Made by a program: the position numbers and the translations under genes. The notes beneath the pieces were generated by a model. It saw nothing but the letters and a program-made list of their open reading frames with translations, was not told the origin of the DNA and made no database searches. Positions 50,123 through 59,508 of a stretch of DNA of 64,000 nt are shown here, piece after piece. This DNA comes from Methylopila capsulata (GTDB lineage Bacteria; Pseudomonadota; Alphaproteobacteria; Rhizobiales; Methylopilaceae), in the NCBI RefSeq assembly GCF_016907975.1, contig NZ_JAFBCY010000005.1, positions 62,001 through 126,000 on the forward strand, given 5' to 3'. Numbering within the stretch: the first letter of the stretch is position 1; every line of letters starts with the position of its first letter.

Positions 50123-51414
50123 CGCCAGACGAACGCCGCCAGCTTCTCCGTCGCGCCTTCGACGCCGGCGTCGCGGCCGCCCACCCGGCCGTGTGCATCC
50201 CCGCGCACCTTCCGGCCCCGCCGAAGGGCCGCGTGATCGTGCTCGCCGCGGGCAAGGGCGGCGGCGCCTGCGCCGAGATCGCCGAGAAGGTCTACCGCGA
50301 GCAGTACGGCCTCGGGCCGGACCGGCTGATCGGCCTCGCCGTCACCCGCCACGGCCACGCGCGGCCGACCGAATGGATCAAGGTGATCGAAGCCGGGCAC
50401 CCGGTGCCGGACGCCGCCGGCCTCCAGGGCGCGGCCGACACGCTCGCACTCGCCGAGCAGGCCGGTCCGGACGACCTCGTGGTCGCGCTGATCACCGGCG
50501 GCGGCTCCGCCAACTGGGTGGCGCCGGCGGCCGGCCTCGACCTCGCGGTCAAGCAGGGCACCACCAAGGCGCTGCTGCGCTCGGGCGCGCCGATCGACGC
50601 CATCAACACCGTGCGCAAGCACCTCTCGCGCATCAAGGGCGGCCGCCTCGCCCGCGCCGCCTACCCCGCCAAGGTCGTGACGCTCGCGATCTCCGACGTG
50701 CCGCGGGACGATCCCTCGGTGATCGCCTCCGGCCCGACCGTGCCGGACGCCTCGACCCTGGCCGACGCCCGCGCGGCGCTGGAGCGGTACAAGGTGACGC
50801 CGCACCCGGACGTGGCGCGGGCGCTGTCGGACCCTGCGAACGAGAGCCCGAAGCCGGGCGACCCCGCGTTCGAGCACGCGAGCTTCACCGTCGTCTCGCG
50901 GCCCGCGGACGCGCTGGCCGCGGCGATCAAGACGCTCGAGGACGCCGGCGTCGAGGTGCGGGTGGTCGGCGCCGACCTCGAGGGCGAGGCGCGCGAGGTC
51001 GCCGCCGAACACGCCGCGATCGCGCGCGGGCTCGAAGCGCTGGCGAGGCCGGTGGCGCTGATCTCGGGCGGCGAGCTCACGGTGACCATCCGCGGCCAGA
51101 ACGGACGCGGCGGCCCGAACCAGGAGTACGCGCTCGCGCTGGCCCATGCGCTCCGGGGCGTCTCCGGATGGTCGGCGCTCGCCGGCGACACCGACGGCGC
51201 GGACGGCGGCGGCGGATCGCCGGAGGACCCGGCCGGCGCCGTGGTCGATCCGGGCACGCTCGAGCGCGCCGACGCCAAGGGTCTCGATACCGCCCACTTC
51301 CTGGCGGAGAACGACAGCACCGGATTCTTCGAGCAGACGGGGGACGGGCTCTACACCGGCCCGACGTGCACGAATGTCAACGACCTGCGTATTCTGCTCG
51401 TTGACAGCGTTTAA
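50119..51414 (+). CDS. gckA: Glycerate 2-kinase / MOFRL-domain protein
   Basis: A 431-residue type-2 glycerate kinase that phosphorylates D-glycerate to 2-phosphoglycerate. The N-terminal DUF4147 domain has VIVLAAGKGGGACAEIAEK, LITGGGSANWVAP and INTVRKHLSRIKGGRLA. The C-terminal MOFRL domain has LISGGELTVTIRGQNGRGGPNQEYALALAHAL and LAGDTDGADGGGGSPEDPAGAVVD. It has been misannotated as hydroxypyruvate reductase (TtuD) in some genomes. ATG 50119 overlaps the transporter stop. The pyruvate kinase gene follows after a DUF1036 gene, which suits a path from glycerate to pyruvate. Confidence 0.9.
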   Translation: MTPDERRQLLRRAFDAGVAAAHPAVCIPAHLPAPPKGRVIVLAAGKGGGACAEIAEKVYREQYGLGPDRLIGLAVTRHGHARPTEWIKVIEAGHPVPDAAGLQGAADTLALAEQAGPDDLVVALITGGGSANWVAPAAGLDLAVKQGTTKALLRSGAPIDAINTVRKHLSRIKGGRLARAAYPAKVVTLAISDVPRDDPSVIASGPTVPDASTLADARAALERYKVTPHPDVARALSDPANESPKPGDPAFEHASFTVVSRPADALAAAIKTLEDAGVEVRVVGADLEGEAREVAAEHAAIARGLEALARPVALISGGELTVTIRGQNGRGGPNQEYALALAHALRGVSGWSALAGDTDGADGGGGSPEDPAGAVVDPGTLERADAKGLDTAHFLAENDSTGFFEQTGDGLYTGPTCTNVNDLRILLVDSV

Positions 51415-51468
51415 CCATCGCCGCACAAAGCGCCCTGACGCGTCGCAACGCCAGCGTTCCCCCGCCGT

Positions 51469-52026
51469 ATGACGATTCGCTTTCCAGAATGCCCGCGCGC
51501 TCAGCGCCGTCTCCCGCGTCTCGCGGTCGCAGTCGGCGTCGTCGCGGCGGGCGTCGTGGCGTCGGGGGCGGCGCAGGCGGACTTCCGTCTCTGCAACAAG
51601 ACCGACAGCCGGATCGGCGTCTCGATCGGCTACAAGGACAAGGACGTCTGGTCGACCGAGGGCTGGTGGAACGTCTCCGCCAACTCCTGCGAGACTCTGC
51701 TTCGGGGGCCCTTGGCCGCTCGCTTCTACTACGTCTACGCGATCGACTACGACCGCGGCGGCGAATGGAACGGCAAGGCTTACATGTGCACCCGCGGCAA
51801 GGAATTCACAATTCGGGGGATCGAAGACTGCCTCGCGCGCGGTTATGACCGTTCCGGATTCTTCGAGATCGACACCGGCGAACAGAGGAGCTGGACGGTG
51901 CAGTTGACCGAACCGACCGCGAGGGCGGCCGACCCGGCCCAGACCCAGCCGGCCCCGCGCGCGGCCGTGCCGCCCGCGACGAACGGCGCCAGCGCCGGCG
52001 TCCTGCTGGGCGCAGCGGTCCGATGA
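51469..52026 (+). CDS. DUF1036 exported protein
   Basis: A 185-residue protein with a cleavable-looking signal (AVAVGVVAAGVVASGAAQA, about 20-38) followed by the DUF1036 core DFRLCNKTDSRIGVSIGYKDKD, NVSANSCETLL and FYYVYAIDYDRGGEWNGKAYMCTRGKEFTIRGIEDC (in parts). Four conserved cysteines could form disulfides, in line with a periplasmic location. The C-terminal tail is Pro/Ala-rich. Function unknown. It overlaps pyk by four bases (ATGA), a pairing common in this order as far as I recall. Confidence 0.85.
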   Translation: MTIRFPECPRAQRRLPRLAVAVGVVAAGVVASGAAQADFRLCNKTDSRIGVSIGYKDKDVWSTEGWWNVSANSCETLLRGPLAARFYYVYAIDYDRGGEWNGKAYMCTRGKEFTIRGIEDCLARGYDRSGFFEIDTGEQRSWTVQLTEPTARAADPAQTQPAPRAAVPPATNGASAGVLLGAAVR

Positions 52027-53459
52027 GGCGGCTGCGACGCGTCAAGATTCTCGCGACCCTGGGTCCGGCGTCGTCGACGCCCGAGATGGTCGAGAAGCTG
52101 TTCCGCGCGGGAACCGACGTCTTCCGCATCAACATGAGCCACACCAGCCACGACCGGATGCGCGAGCTCGTGCAGACGATCCGCGACGTCGAGGACGAGG
52201 TGGGCCGCCCGATCGGCATCCTGATCGACCTGCAGGGGCCGAAGCTGCGCGTCGGCAAGTTCGCCGAGGGCGCCGCCATGCTGAAGGCGGGCCAGAGCTT
52301 CACGCTCGATTCCGACGAGACCCCGGGCGATGAAAACCGCGTGCGCCTGCCGCATCCGGAAATCCTCGAGGCGCTTGAGCCCGGCCACACGCTGCTGCTC
52401 GACGACGGCAAGATCCGCCTGATCGCGCGGTCCTGCACGCCGACGTCGACGACCGCCGAAGTGGTGGTCGGCGGCCGCCTGTCGGACCGCAAGGGCGTCA
52501 GCCTGCCGGACACGCTGATCAAGACCTCGGCGATGACGCCGAAGGACCACGCCGACCTCGAGGCCGCGCTCGCGACCGACAGCGTCGACTGGATCGCGCT
52601 GTCCTTCGTGCAGCGGCCGGAGGACATCTCGGAGGCCCGCGACATCATCAAGGGTCGCGTCGGGGTGATGACCAAGATCGAGAAGCCCCAGGCGATGACC
52701 CGGCTCGCCGAGATCATCGAGCTGTCGGACTCGGTCATGGTCGCCCGCGGCGACCTCGGCGTCGAGATGCCGCTCGAGAAGGTGCCGGGCCTGCAGAAGC
52801 AGATGACGCGCGCCTGCCGCAAGGCCGGCAAGCCGGTGATCATCGCGACGCAGATGCTCGAATCGATGATCACGCAGGCGACCCCGACCCGCGCCGAAGT
52901 CTCGGACGTCGCGACCGCGGTGTTCGAGGGCGCGGACGCGATCATGCTGTCCGCCGAAAGCGCCGCCGGCGCCTACCCGGTCGAGGCGGTCGCGATGATG
53001 AACTCGATCGCGACCAACGTGGAGAGCGATCCCTACTACCGCTCGATCATCGACGCCCAGCACGCCGAGCCCGAGGCGACGGGCGCCGACGCGATTTCGG
53101 CCGCCGCGCGGCAGATCGCCGAGACGCTCGACCTCGCCGCGATCATCTGCTGGACGGCCTACGGCACGACGGCGCGCCGCGCCGCGCGCGAGCGGCCGAA
53201 GCAGCCGATCATCGCGCTGACGCCGAGCCTCGAGACCAGCCGGCGCCTCGCGCTCGTCTGGGGCGTGCACTCGGTGCTGACGCACGACGCCCACGATCTC
53301 GACGACATGGTCGACCGCGGCTGCGACATCGCCAAGGACCAGGGCATCGCCCAGGACGGCGAGCGCGTGATCATCTCCGCCGGCGTCCCGCTGCGGACGC
53401 CCGGCGCGACCAACATGCTGCGCATCGCCTATGTCGACGGCGACCACAAGCGCGACTGA
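52023..53459 (+). CDS. pyk: Pyruvate kinase
   Basis: Last step of glycolysis: PEP + ADP to pyruvate + ATP. It is 478 residues and begins VKILATLGPASSTPEMVEKLFRAGTDVFRINMSH. The active-site blocks are MTKIEKPQA (catalytic lysine), MVARGDLGVEMP and ATQMLESMITQATPTRAEVSDVATAVFEGADAIMLS (in parts). The C-terminal allosteric domain ends GATNMLRIAYVDGDH. A strong terminator follows. The preceding glycerate kinase produces 2-phosphoglycerate, two steps upstream. Confidence 0.96.
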   Translation: MRRLRRVKILATLGPASSTPEMVEKLFRAGTDVFRINMSHTSHDRMRELVQTIRDVEDEVGRPIGILIDLQGPKLRVGKFAEGAAMLKAGQSFTLDSDETPGDENRVRLPHPEILEALEPGHTLLLDDGKIRLIARSCTPTSTTAEVVVGGRLSDRKGVSLPDTLIKTSAMTPKDHADLEAALATDSVDWIALSFVQRPEDISEARDIIKGRVGVMTKIEKPQAMTRLAEIIELSDSVMVARGDLGVEMPLEKVPGLQKQMTRACRKAGKPVIIATQMLESMITQATPTRAEVSDVATAVFEGADAIMLSAESAAGAYPVEAVAMMNSIATNVESDPYYRSIIDAQHAEPEATGADAISAAARQIAETLDLAAIICWTAYGTTARRAARERPKQPIIALTPSLETSRRLALVWGVHSVLTHDAHDLDDMVDRGCDIAKDQGIAQDGERVIISAGVPLRTPGATNMLRIAYVDGDHKRD

Positions 53460-53486
53460 CGCGGTCGGATCTGGATCTGACAATCA

Positions 53487-53518
53487 AAGACGGCGCGCCT
53501 GCGAAGGCGCGCCGTCTT
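53487..53518. terminator. Rho-independent terminator between pyk and an alpha/beta hydrolase gene
   Basis: AAGACGGCGCGCCT (53487-53500) pairs perfectly with AGGCGCGCCGTCTT (53505-53518) around GCGA, with TTTT shortly after. It overlaps the last two bases of the convergent gene's stop codon region and can serve both directions. Confidence 0.88.
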
Positions 53519-54503
53519 ACTTTTGAGCGGGCGTCCTCATGGCCAGCGCGTCGATCTCGTCGACCACGCGGTCGGTCGCGCTCCAGTGCGGCATGTGGCC
53601 CACGCCGGGGATGACGACCAGCCTCGCGCCCCGGATCTGCCGCGCGAGCGGACGCGAATGCACTTCCGGCGACACGATGCCGTCCTTGTCGGACGTGACG
53701 ATCGTGGTCGGCACGCGGATGGCCCCGTAGCGCGGAGCCTGGCCGCGGAGGAACGCGTTGAGATCGGTCAGGTCCTGGGCGTTGGCGCGAAACTCCGACG
53801 GCCGCAGGACGAGCTTCGCGTCGGTGCGTTCGACGTAGTCCGGCGGCGGCGGTCGGGGCGCGAACACGCTCGAGATCGCGCGATCAAAGGTGGCGAGACC
53901 GACCGGCGCGACGACCGTCGCCGCGAACAGGTCCCCCAGCACCGGCGTCGCGGCGACGCTGTTGTACCAGGCGACCCCGCCCGGCCAGGGATGGGTCGCG
54001 CCCGAGAGCAGCGCCAGCCCCGACACGTGGTCGGGATGATCGAGCGCGAGGTTCGTTGCGGCCGAGCCCGCCCAGGAATGGCCCACGACGACCACGCGGC
54101 CGATGCGGAGCGCCTCCAGCGCCTGGACGACGGCGTCGGCCTGGGCGGCGGGGGAGGCCATCTCACGCCCGCCGAGACGATCGCTGCGGCCATGGCCCGG
54201 CCGGTCGACGAGGATCACGCGATGCCGCGCGGCGAGCCGCCGGCCGATCGACTCCTCGAGGTCCTTGAGGTTTCCGCTCGCGCCATGGAGCAGAAGCAGC
54301 GTGCGTCCCGAGGCGCGGCCCTGCGGCTCAAGGATGACGACGTTGAGCGCGCCGCCGCGCACAGGCACGCGCAGGGTCTCGGCGTTGGTCCTCGCGGCGA
54401 GCTGCTCGGCCCGCCGGGCCTCGACGGCGGACACGGCGGCCAGCAGCGCCGCAAGCGTCATCGTCGCCGCGACGACGATGGTCGCCACCCTTCCGGAGCG
54501 CAT
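53517..54503 (-). CDS. Alpha/beta hydrolase, membrane-anchored or exported
   Basis: A 328-residue alpha/beta-fold hydrolase with an N-terminal hydrophobic segment (IVVAATMTLAALLAAVSAVEA, about 8-28) that targets it to the membrane or periplasm. The oxyanion region is LLLLHGASGNLKDLE, the nucleophile elbow is VVVGHSWAGSAA (serine), and the acid and histidine are in TSDKDGIVSPEVH and GVGHMPHWSA. The substrate is unknown; small esters or haloalkane-like compounds are typical of this branch. ATG 54503 shares one base with the upstream TPR gene's stop (TGATG). Confidence 0.85.
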   Translation of the reverse strand: MRSGRVATIVVAATMTLAALLAAVSAVEARRAEQLAARTNAETLRVPVRGGALNVVILEPQGRASGRTLLLLHGASGNLKDLEESIGRRLAARHRVILVDRPGHGRSDRLGGREMASPAAQADAVVQALEALRIGRVVVVGHSWAGSAATNLALDHPDHVSGLALLSGATHPWPGGVAWYNSVAATPVLGDLFAATVVAPVGLATFDRAISSVFAPRPPPPDYVERTDAKLVLRPSEFRANAQDLTDLNAFLRGQAPRYGAIRVPTTIVTSDKDGIVSPEVHSRPLARQIRGARLVVIPGVGHMPHWSATDRVVDEIDALAMRTPAQK

Positions 54504-55183
54504 CAGATGGGCTGGCCTTCGACCTTCAGCGTCAGTTCGTCGATCTCGCGCTTCAGCCCCTCGGCGGCGGGATAGAGCGCGTAGGCCCTGCGGTAGGCGG
54601 CGAGCGCCTTGGCGTCCAGACCGGACTCCTGAAGGATGCGGCCGAGCCCGATCCAGACGCCGAAGTGGCGCGGCTCCCGCAGCAGGGTCTCGTGAATGTC
54701 GACCATCGCCTGGTCGTAGTCCTTCGCCTCGACGTGGATCGCGGCGCGCCGGCTCCAGCCTTCGGCGAACTCCGGCTTCAGGCTCACCACCTCGCCAAGA
54801 AGCTTCAGCGCCATGCCGGTGTTGGCCTTGCGTTGCGCTTCGAGAGCCCGGCTGGTGAGGAGATCGATCGTGTCGCTGCCGGAGCGGATCCACAGCGCCT
54901 GGACGGCCATGGCGATGCGCTTCGCGGTCTGCGGGTCGTCGGTCTTGGCGAGACGGGCGAGAAGTTCATCCACCGCCTTTCCGCGACTGTCGTTCGCGCT
55001 CTCGCCGGTGACCGCGGGATCAGCGGCGGGCGGCGACGGCGGGGCCGCGCCGGGCGGCGTCGGAAGGATGGGGGTCGTGGTCTCCGGCGAGCCGTCGAGC
55101 GGCGGCGCAGGCTGCGCGGAGGCTCCGACGCAGCCGAGACCGAGAGCGACGACGACGGTCGCGACCAAGTGAAAACGCATCAT
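54503..55183 (-). CDS. Exported tetratricopeptide-repeat protein
   Basis: A 226-residue protein with an N-terminal signal peptide (about 1-24, ending ASAQ), a proline-rich linker (25-60) and TPR-like helices: RALEAQRKANTGMALKLLGEVVSLKPEFAEGWSRRAAIHVEAKDYDQAMVDIHETLLREPRHFGVWIGLGRILQESG contains at least three 34-residue units (read as blocks). The end EGLKREIDELTLKVEGQPI is probably a capping helix. It is likely periplasmic and protein-binding. It is coupled to the alpha/beta hydrolase gene by a one-base overlap. Confidence 0.85.
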   Translation of the reverse strand: MMRFHLVATVVVALGLGCVGASAQPAPPLDGSPETTTPILPTPPGAAPPSPPAADPAVTGESANDSRGKAVDELLARLAKTDDPQTAKRIAMAVQALWIRSGSDTIDLLTSRALEAQRKANTGMALKLLGEVVSLKPEFAEGWSRRAAIHVEAKDYDQAMVDIHETLLREPRHFGVWIGLGRILQESGLDAKALAAYRRAYALYPAAEGLKREIDELTLKVEGQPI

Positions 55184-55301
55184 GGCCCGAAGCTTACGCT
55201 CCGGACCTGCGCGTCGTCAAAACACAGAAGCCTGCAAGACATGCACGCGGCGCGTGCGCCGCGACGGCGATCCGCAACGGGGCGGAGGCCGTAAAACGCC
55301 T

Positions 55302-55427
55302 TCAGCCCTGGCGGGCCTTGTAGCGCTTCTGGGTCTTGTTGATGATGTAGACGCGGCCCTTGCGGCGCACGATGCGGTTGTCCCGGTGGCGGTTGCGCAG
55401 CGACTTCAGCGAGTTGCGGATCTTCAT
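55302..55427 (-). CDS. rpmJ: 50S ribosomal protein bL36, zinc-ligand-free (type B)
   Basis: A 41-residue ribosomal protein, [18 protein letters not shown] followed by [23 protein letters not shown]. It has no cysteine, so it is the C-minus form that does not bind zinc. This form is the usual L36 of many alphaproteobacteria. The start at ATG 55427 is fixed by family length; the open frame extending to 55688 is not coding. Confidence 0.95.
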   Translation of the reverse strand: MKIRNSLKSLRNRHRDNRIVRRKGRVYIINKTQKRYKARQG

Positions 55428-55701
55428 GGCTCTCGTCCTCAAGACGCCGGCCGCGTGCGCGGCGACTTGCGTCGGTCGTGTTCGTGTCTGTCGGGGGCGG
55501 ACAGGACGCGGATCGGCCGCGACCACGGCGACCGCCGGTTCGGGCCGCCTTCTAGTCGGATGCGGGGCAATTTGCAAGGCCGGAGGCGCGCTCGCCGCCG
55601 TCGCCCACGCCATCTCGCACCTGCGAAAGGCGAGATTGTCCACGCCGCGCGCCTGTGGTCTAGGGGACGTCAAAGACAAATAGAACAAAGGGGATGCGGA
55701 A

Positions 55702-56592
55702 ATGGCCTCGGACCTGCGTCTGCGTCGCAGCGTGCTCTACATGCCGGGCTCCAACCAGCGCGCGCTGGACAAGGCCAAGACCCTCCACGCCGACGCCCTG
55801 ATCCTCGACCTCGAGGACGCCGTCGCGCCCGACGCCAAGGACATCGCGCGCGAGCAGGTCTGCGCGGCGGTGAAGGCCGGCGGCTACGGCGACCGCGAGC
55901 TCATCATCCGCGTGAACGCGCCGCAGACCCCCTGGGGCGAGGCCGACCTCCACGCCGCGATCGAGGCCAAGCCCGACGCGATCCTGATGCCGAAGGTCTC
56001 CTCGCCCGCGGTGCTCGAGAGCATCGCGAACCGCCTCGAGGCGCTCGACGCGCCGGAGAGCGTGAAGATCTGGGCGATGATCGAGACGCCGGCCTCGATC
56101 CTGAACATCCGCGAGATCGCGGCCTCCCGGCGCCTGCTGCCGGGCGCCCGCCTCACCTGCCTGGTGCTCGGCACCAACGACCTCGCCAAGGACACCTGGG
56201 CGCAGATCGTGCCCGGCCGCGTGCCGATGCTGCCGTGGATCATGCTGGCGCTCGCCGCGGCCCGCGCCGAGGGGCTCACCATCCTCGACGGCGTGTTCAA
56301 CGACATCGCCGACGTCGACGGCTGCCGCACCGAGTGCCGCCAGTCGCGCGACCTCGGCTTCGACGGCAAGACCATCATCCATCCCGACCAGATCGAGCCC
56401 GCCAACACCAGCTTCGCGCCGACGGACGAGGAGGTCGCCCGCGCCCGCAAGGTGATCGACGTGTTCGACGAGCCGGAGAACGCCAAGCGCGGCGCGATCA
56501 AGATCGACGGCCGCATGTACGAGCGCCAGCACATCGGCATGGCTCGCCGCGCCGTCGCCTGGCGCGAGGCGATCGACGCCAAGGGGTACTGA
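55702..56592 (+). CDS. HpcH/HpaI aldolase / CitE-like CoA ester lyase
   Basis: A 296-residue TIM-barrel lyase of the CitE/malyl-CoA lyase group. Conserved parts are [76 protein letters not shown] and [15 protein letters not shown] (in parts). The acidic LEDAV and MIETP residues bind the metal and keto acid. The substrate could be citramalyl-CoA, malyl-CoA or beta-methylmalyl-CoA, which motifs do not separate. ATG 55702 follows AAAGGGGA. It is divergent from rpmJ with 274 bases between them, which show no other gene. Confidence 0.87.
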   Translation: MASDLRLRRSVLYMPGSNQRALDKAKTLHADALILDLEDAVAPDAKDIAREQVCAAVKAGGYGDRELIIRVNAPQTPWGEADLHAAIEAKPDAILMPKVSSPAVLESIANRLEALDAPESVKIWAMIETPASILNIREIAASRRLLPGARLTCLVLGTNDLAKDTWAQIVPGRVPMLPWIMLALAAARAEGLTILDGVFNDIADVDGCRTECRQSRDLGFDGKTIIHPDQIEPANTSFAPTDEEVARARKVIDVFDEPENAKRGAIKIDGRMYERQHIGMARRAVAWREAIDAKGY

Positions 56593-56650
56593 GGGGCTCT
56601 CGAAGGCGCGCTGCCGCAGCGCCCTCGGTTCGTGTCCCACCCGCACCGTC

Positions 56651-56730
56651 ATGGTCCGGCTTGACCGGACCATCCACCGGCGGCGTCGAACCCGACGCCT
56701 GAGATGGGTCCTCCGGTCAAGCCGGAGGAC
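56651..56730. repeat. Intergenic triple-hairpin repeat with inverted outer hairpins
   Basis: Three stems: ATGGTCCGG/CCGGACCAT (56651-56659 with 56665-56673), GGCGTCG/CGACGCC (56682-56688 with 56693-56699) and GTCCTCCGG/CCGGAGGAC (56708-56716 with 56722-56730). The loops of the outer stems are CTTGA and TCAAG, reverse complements, so the element is itself an inverted repeat. It lies between two convergent genes. Confidence 0.75.
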
Positions 56731-56787
56731 GACGGCCCGGTGGGACGGCTCGGTGGGAGAGCGGCCCGCGTTAGGCCGCCCCTCCCC

Positions 56788-58902
56788 TCACCAGCGGTAC
56801 TTCACGCCCGCGTAGATCGCGCGGCCCGTGCCCGGCTCGTAGAGCGCGGACGTGGGCGCCGCTCGGTCGGTCACGCTGACGCTCGCGATGTACTTTTTGT
56901 CGAGCACGTTCCGCGCCTCCACATAGGCCGAGAGCGCGCCGCCCGCGTCGTAGCCGGCCTTCAGCCCCAGCAGCGCGTAGGCCTGCGTCTTCGTGGTGTT
57001 GGCGCTGTCGACGTAATAGGCCTGGGGGACCCACTCGACGTTCGGTCCGGCGTAGACGCCGACCGGGTGCTTGTAGAGCAGCTCCGCCCGCAGGTAGTGC
57101 CGCGGCGCGCCGGGAATCTTGTTGTCGCCGAAGGCGTCGTCGTCGTCGAAACGGAAGTCGCTGAACGTGTACGCGAGGTTCAGCCAGACCTTGTCCGGCG
57201 CGTCGCCCTGGACCGCGAGGCCTTTGAGGATCGCCGCTCCGAAGCCGAGCTCGACGCCCTGGTGCATGGTGCGGTCGAGGTTGACCACGGCGCAGTTCCC
57301 GGACGCGCCGTCCCCGGCGTCGCAGAAAAATTCGTCGCGGATCTGGGCGCGGTAGAGCGCGACGTCCCAGGCCACGTCGTCCAGCCGACCCCGGCTGCCG
57401 ATCTCCGCCGTCCACGCCTTCTGCGGTTTTGCGAGCGCGGCGTTCGCAAAGCTGTTCTCGCCGAAGCTCGGGACCTCGACCGAGCGCGAGACGTTGGCGA
57501 ACGCCTGCCACCTCGGATCGATGTCCCACAGTAACCCGACCTTGGGGCTTGCGACCGAGAACGACTTGCGGCCGGAATCATTAGGGTTTGGGTCAGGCGT
57601 ATTCGGATTGCCGTTCAACGGCGGATCCGCAAAGAACCGATCGTCCTGCTTGCGGCGGGCATAAAGGTACTGCAGCGCCGTCACCACGCCGACCGTCGGC
57701 GCGACATAGAACGTGTTCTCGGCATAAGCCGACAGGTTCGATGACGTCTGCTTGGCGTCGAAGGTTTTCGCGCCCTTGTCGCCGAGGACGTTGACGTACT
57801 GCCTGGCGTCGTTCTTGCCGTTGTGCAGCGTCACGCCCGCGATGAAGCGGTTGGCGTGGCCCGCGATCTCGCGCTCGTCGGTGACCCGGCCGAAGCCGCC
57901 GTAGTCGACATACTTGTAGTCCAGCCACTGGAAGATCGGGTGCATGAGGTGGCGGTCGACCACGAAGGCGCCGACGTCGAGCGAGGTGGTCTCGCCGAAG
58001 CGGACGGTGGTCTTGTTGGCGAAGCGGAGCGTGTCGATGTTTCGCTGGGAATCGAACAGGTTGACGTTGCTGGAGGCCGCGGTCTTCGGGTTTTTCAGCG
58101 CGTCCCGCCGGGTCACGGAGCCGGGGATTCGCTGGTCGACGTCGTTGGCGTTCAGGTAGAACCGCGTCTCGACGTCGTCGGAGAAGCGATAGCCGAGGTT
58201 CGCGCTCATGCGCGCCGCGCGCCCCCCGCTGTGGTCGCGGAAGCCGTCGGCCTCCTGCCACGCGCCGGTGACGAAGTAGTCGGCTTTCCCGTGGACGCCG
58301 CCTGAGCTCGCCTGGGTCCGGACGAAGCCGAACGACCCGACGTCGACGCCGCCCTGCGCGACGCTCGCGAGCGGATCCCGGCCCGTGGCGGTGACGAAGT
58401 TGATCGCGCCGCCGAGCGCGTTGGCGCCGTAGCGCAGCGCGTTGGCGCCCTTGTAGACCTCGATCAGCCGGTAGGCGGATGGGTCGATCTCCTGGAAATC
58501 GCCGTAGCCGTCCGCGGTGTTGATGGGGATGCCGTCCATATACAGCTGGACGCCGCGCAGGTGGAAGTTGCGCGCGAGCCCGGACCCGCGGATCGAGAGC
58601 CGGGTGTCGTCGCCCCACTTCGGCTGCGCGAACACGCCCGGCGTGTAGTCCAGCGCGTCCTTGATGGTGAGCGCCGGCGTCGTGCGCTTGTAGCCCTCGG
58701 CGTCGATCACCTCGACGGCCCCGGGGGTGCGCTCGATCTCCCGGCGGCGCTCCTCCAGCGACGGGGCGGTGAGGCTCTGTGAGAGCGCGGAGCCCTCGAC
58801 GGTCAGGGGTTCGAGCGCGATGACGGGCTCCGACTGCGCGGAGGCGGGTGCGGCGTGAAGCGCGCAGGCGAGCGCGGCGCTCGCCGTGAGGCGGGTTTTC
58901 AT
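56788..58902 (-). CDS. TonB-dependent receptor (FecA-like branch)
   Basis: A 704-residue outer-membrane receptor. The signal peptide (1-23) ends APASAQ; the plug domain has RTPGAVEVIDAEGYKRT, TIKDALDYTPGVFAQPKWGDDTRLSIRGSGLARNFHLRGVQLYMDGIP (in parts) and GANALRYGANALGGAINFVT. The barrel ends in IYAGVKYRW. The RGSGLARNFHLRG block is typical of the FecA-like, ferric dicitrate-type group, but the ligand is not known. The start is ATG 58902. A small DUF2946-like gene lies 112 bases upstream on the same strand, which may be relevant to metal specificity. It is separate from the Fhu-type uptake cluster at the left end. Confidence 0.9.
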   Translation of the reverse strand: MKTRLTASAALACALHAAPASAQSEPVIALEPLTVEGSALSQSLTAPSLEERRREIERTPGAVEVIDAEGYKRTTPALTIKDALDYTPGVFAQPKWGDDTRLSIRGSGLARNFHLRGVQLYMDGIPINTADGYGDFQEIDPSAYRLIEVYKGANALRYGANALGGAINFVTATGRDPLASVAQGGVDVGSFGFVRTQASSGGVHGKADYFVTGAWQEADGFRDHSGGRAARMSANLGYRFSDDVETRFYLNANDVDQRIPGSVTRRDALKNPKTAASSNVNLFDSQRNIDTLRFANKTTVRFGETTSLDVGAFVVDRHLMHPIFQWLDYKYVDYGGFGRVTDEREIAGHANRFIAGVTLHNGKNDARQYVNVLGDKGAKTFDAKQTSSNLSAYAENTFYVAPTVGVVTALQYLYARRKQDDRFFADPPLNGNPNTPDPNPNDSGRKSFSVASPKVGLLWDIDPRWQAFANVSRSVEVPSFGENSFANAALAKPQKAWTAEIGSRGRLDDVAWDVALYRAQIRDEFFCDAGDGASGNCAVVNLDRTMHQGVELGFGAAILKGLAVQGDAPDKVWLNLAYTFSDFRFDDDDAFGDNKIPGAPRHYLRAELLYKHPVGVYAGPNVEWVPQAYYVDSANTTKTQAYALLGLKAGYDAGGALSAYVEARNVLDKKYIASVSVTDRAAPTSALYEPGTGRAIYAGVKYRW

Positions 58903-59014
58903 GAGAGCGTTTCCGAAGGGACGTCGGCAGGGCGCGACGCGTCCGCCCAAGCCTCTCGGGGCCTCGGGGCGGTCGCGCGCGCGGGCGGCGCCGGGCACAA
59001 GGCCCGGCGGGGCG

Positions 59015-59395
59015 TCAGCCGATGACGGGCGGCCCTCGAGGTCGTCGAACGACGGCGTCCGCCACCGCGGACGCCGGGGCGTCGGGGTCCGCCGCCGGAC
59101 GCGGCGCGGGTCTCGCCCTGGGATAGTCGAAGCCGGCGACCTCGGGTTCCGACGCCGGGGCGATGGCGACGCCGACGCAGCCGAGCGTGCAGCACGCCGC
59201 CATGTCGGCCGCGTCGTGTCCCGCGGTTTCGGCGCCCCCCTTGGCGAGGGTCGAGCACAGCACCGCGAAGGGATCGGCGCCGGCAAGCGCCGCGTGGCGG
59301 CCGCCGGCGAACCCGCCGAGCGCGGCCTGAGCCACGAGCACATACGCCGCGACCACCGCGAAAATCAGCCTGAAGAGGGTCAGACGACGGCCCAC
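59015..59395 (-). CDS. DUF2946-like small membrane-associated protein
   Basis: A protein of about 126 residues with an N-terminal hydrophobic segment (FRLIFAVVAAYVLVAQAALGG) and a cysteine-rich middle, DMAACCTLGCVGVAI, preceded by LCSTLAKGG. The rest is Pro/Ala/Arg-rich. The cysteine and histidine arrangement recalls DUF2946 proteins, which often sit beside metal-related TonB receptors; I am not certain of the family. GTG 59395 has an AGGAG nine bases upstream and is preferred to TTG 59401. It probably shares a transcript with the TonB-dependent receptor that follows. Confidence 0.55.
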   Translation of the reverse strand: MGRRLTLFRLIFAVVAAYVLVAQAALGGFAGGRHAALAGADPFAVLCSTLAKGGAETAGHDAADMAACCTLGCVGVAIAPASEPEVAGFDYPRARPAPRPAADPDAPASAVADAVVRRPRGPPVIG

Positions 59396-59508
59396 GCGCA
59401 AAGTCTCCTGCCCCTTGGCCGTAGCACAGGCGAAATCGCGGCGAAACTGCGGCAGGGGCCCGCAGCGGAGGATTGCCGCCGGTGACCGGCCGGGTCATAT
59501 CGCCTGTG

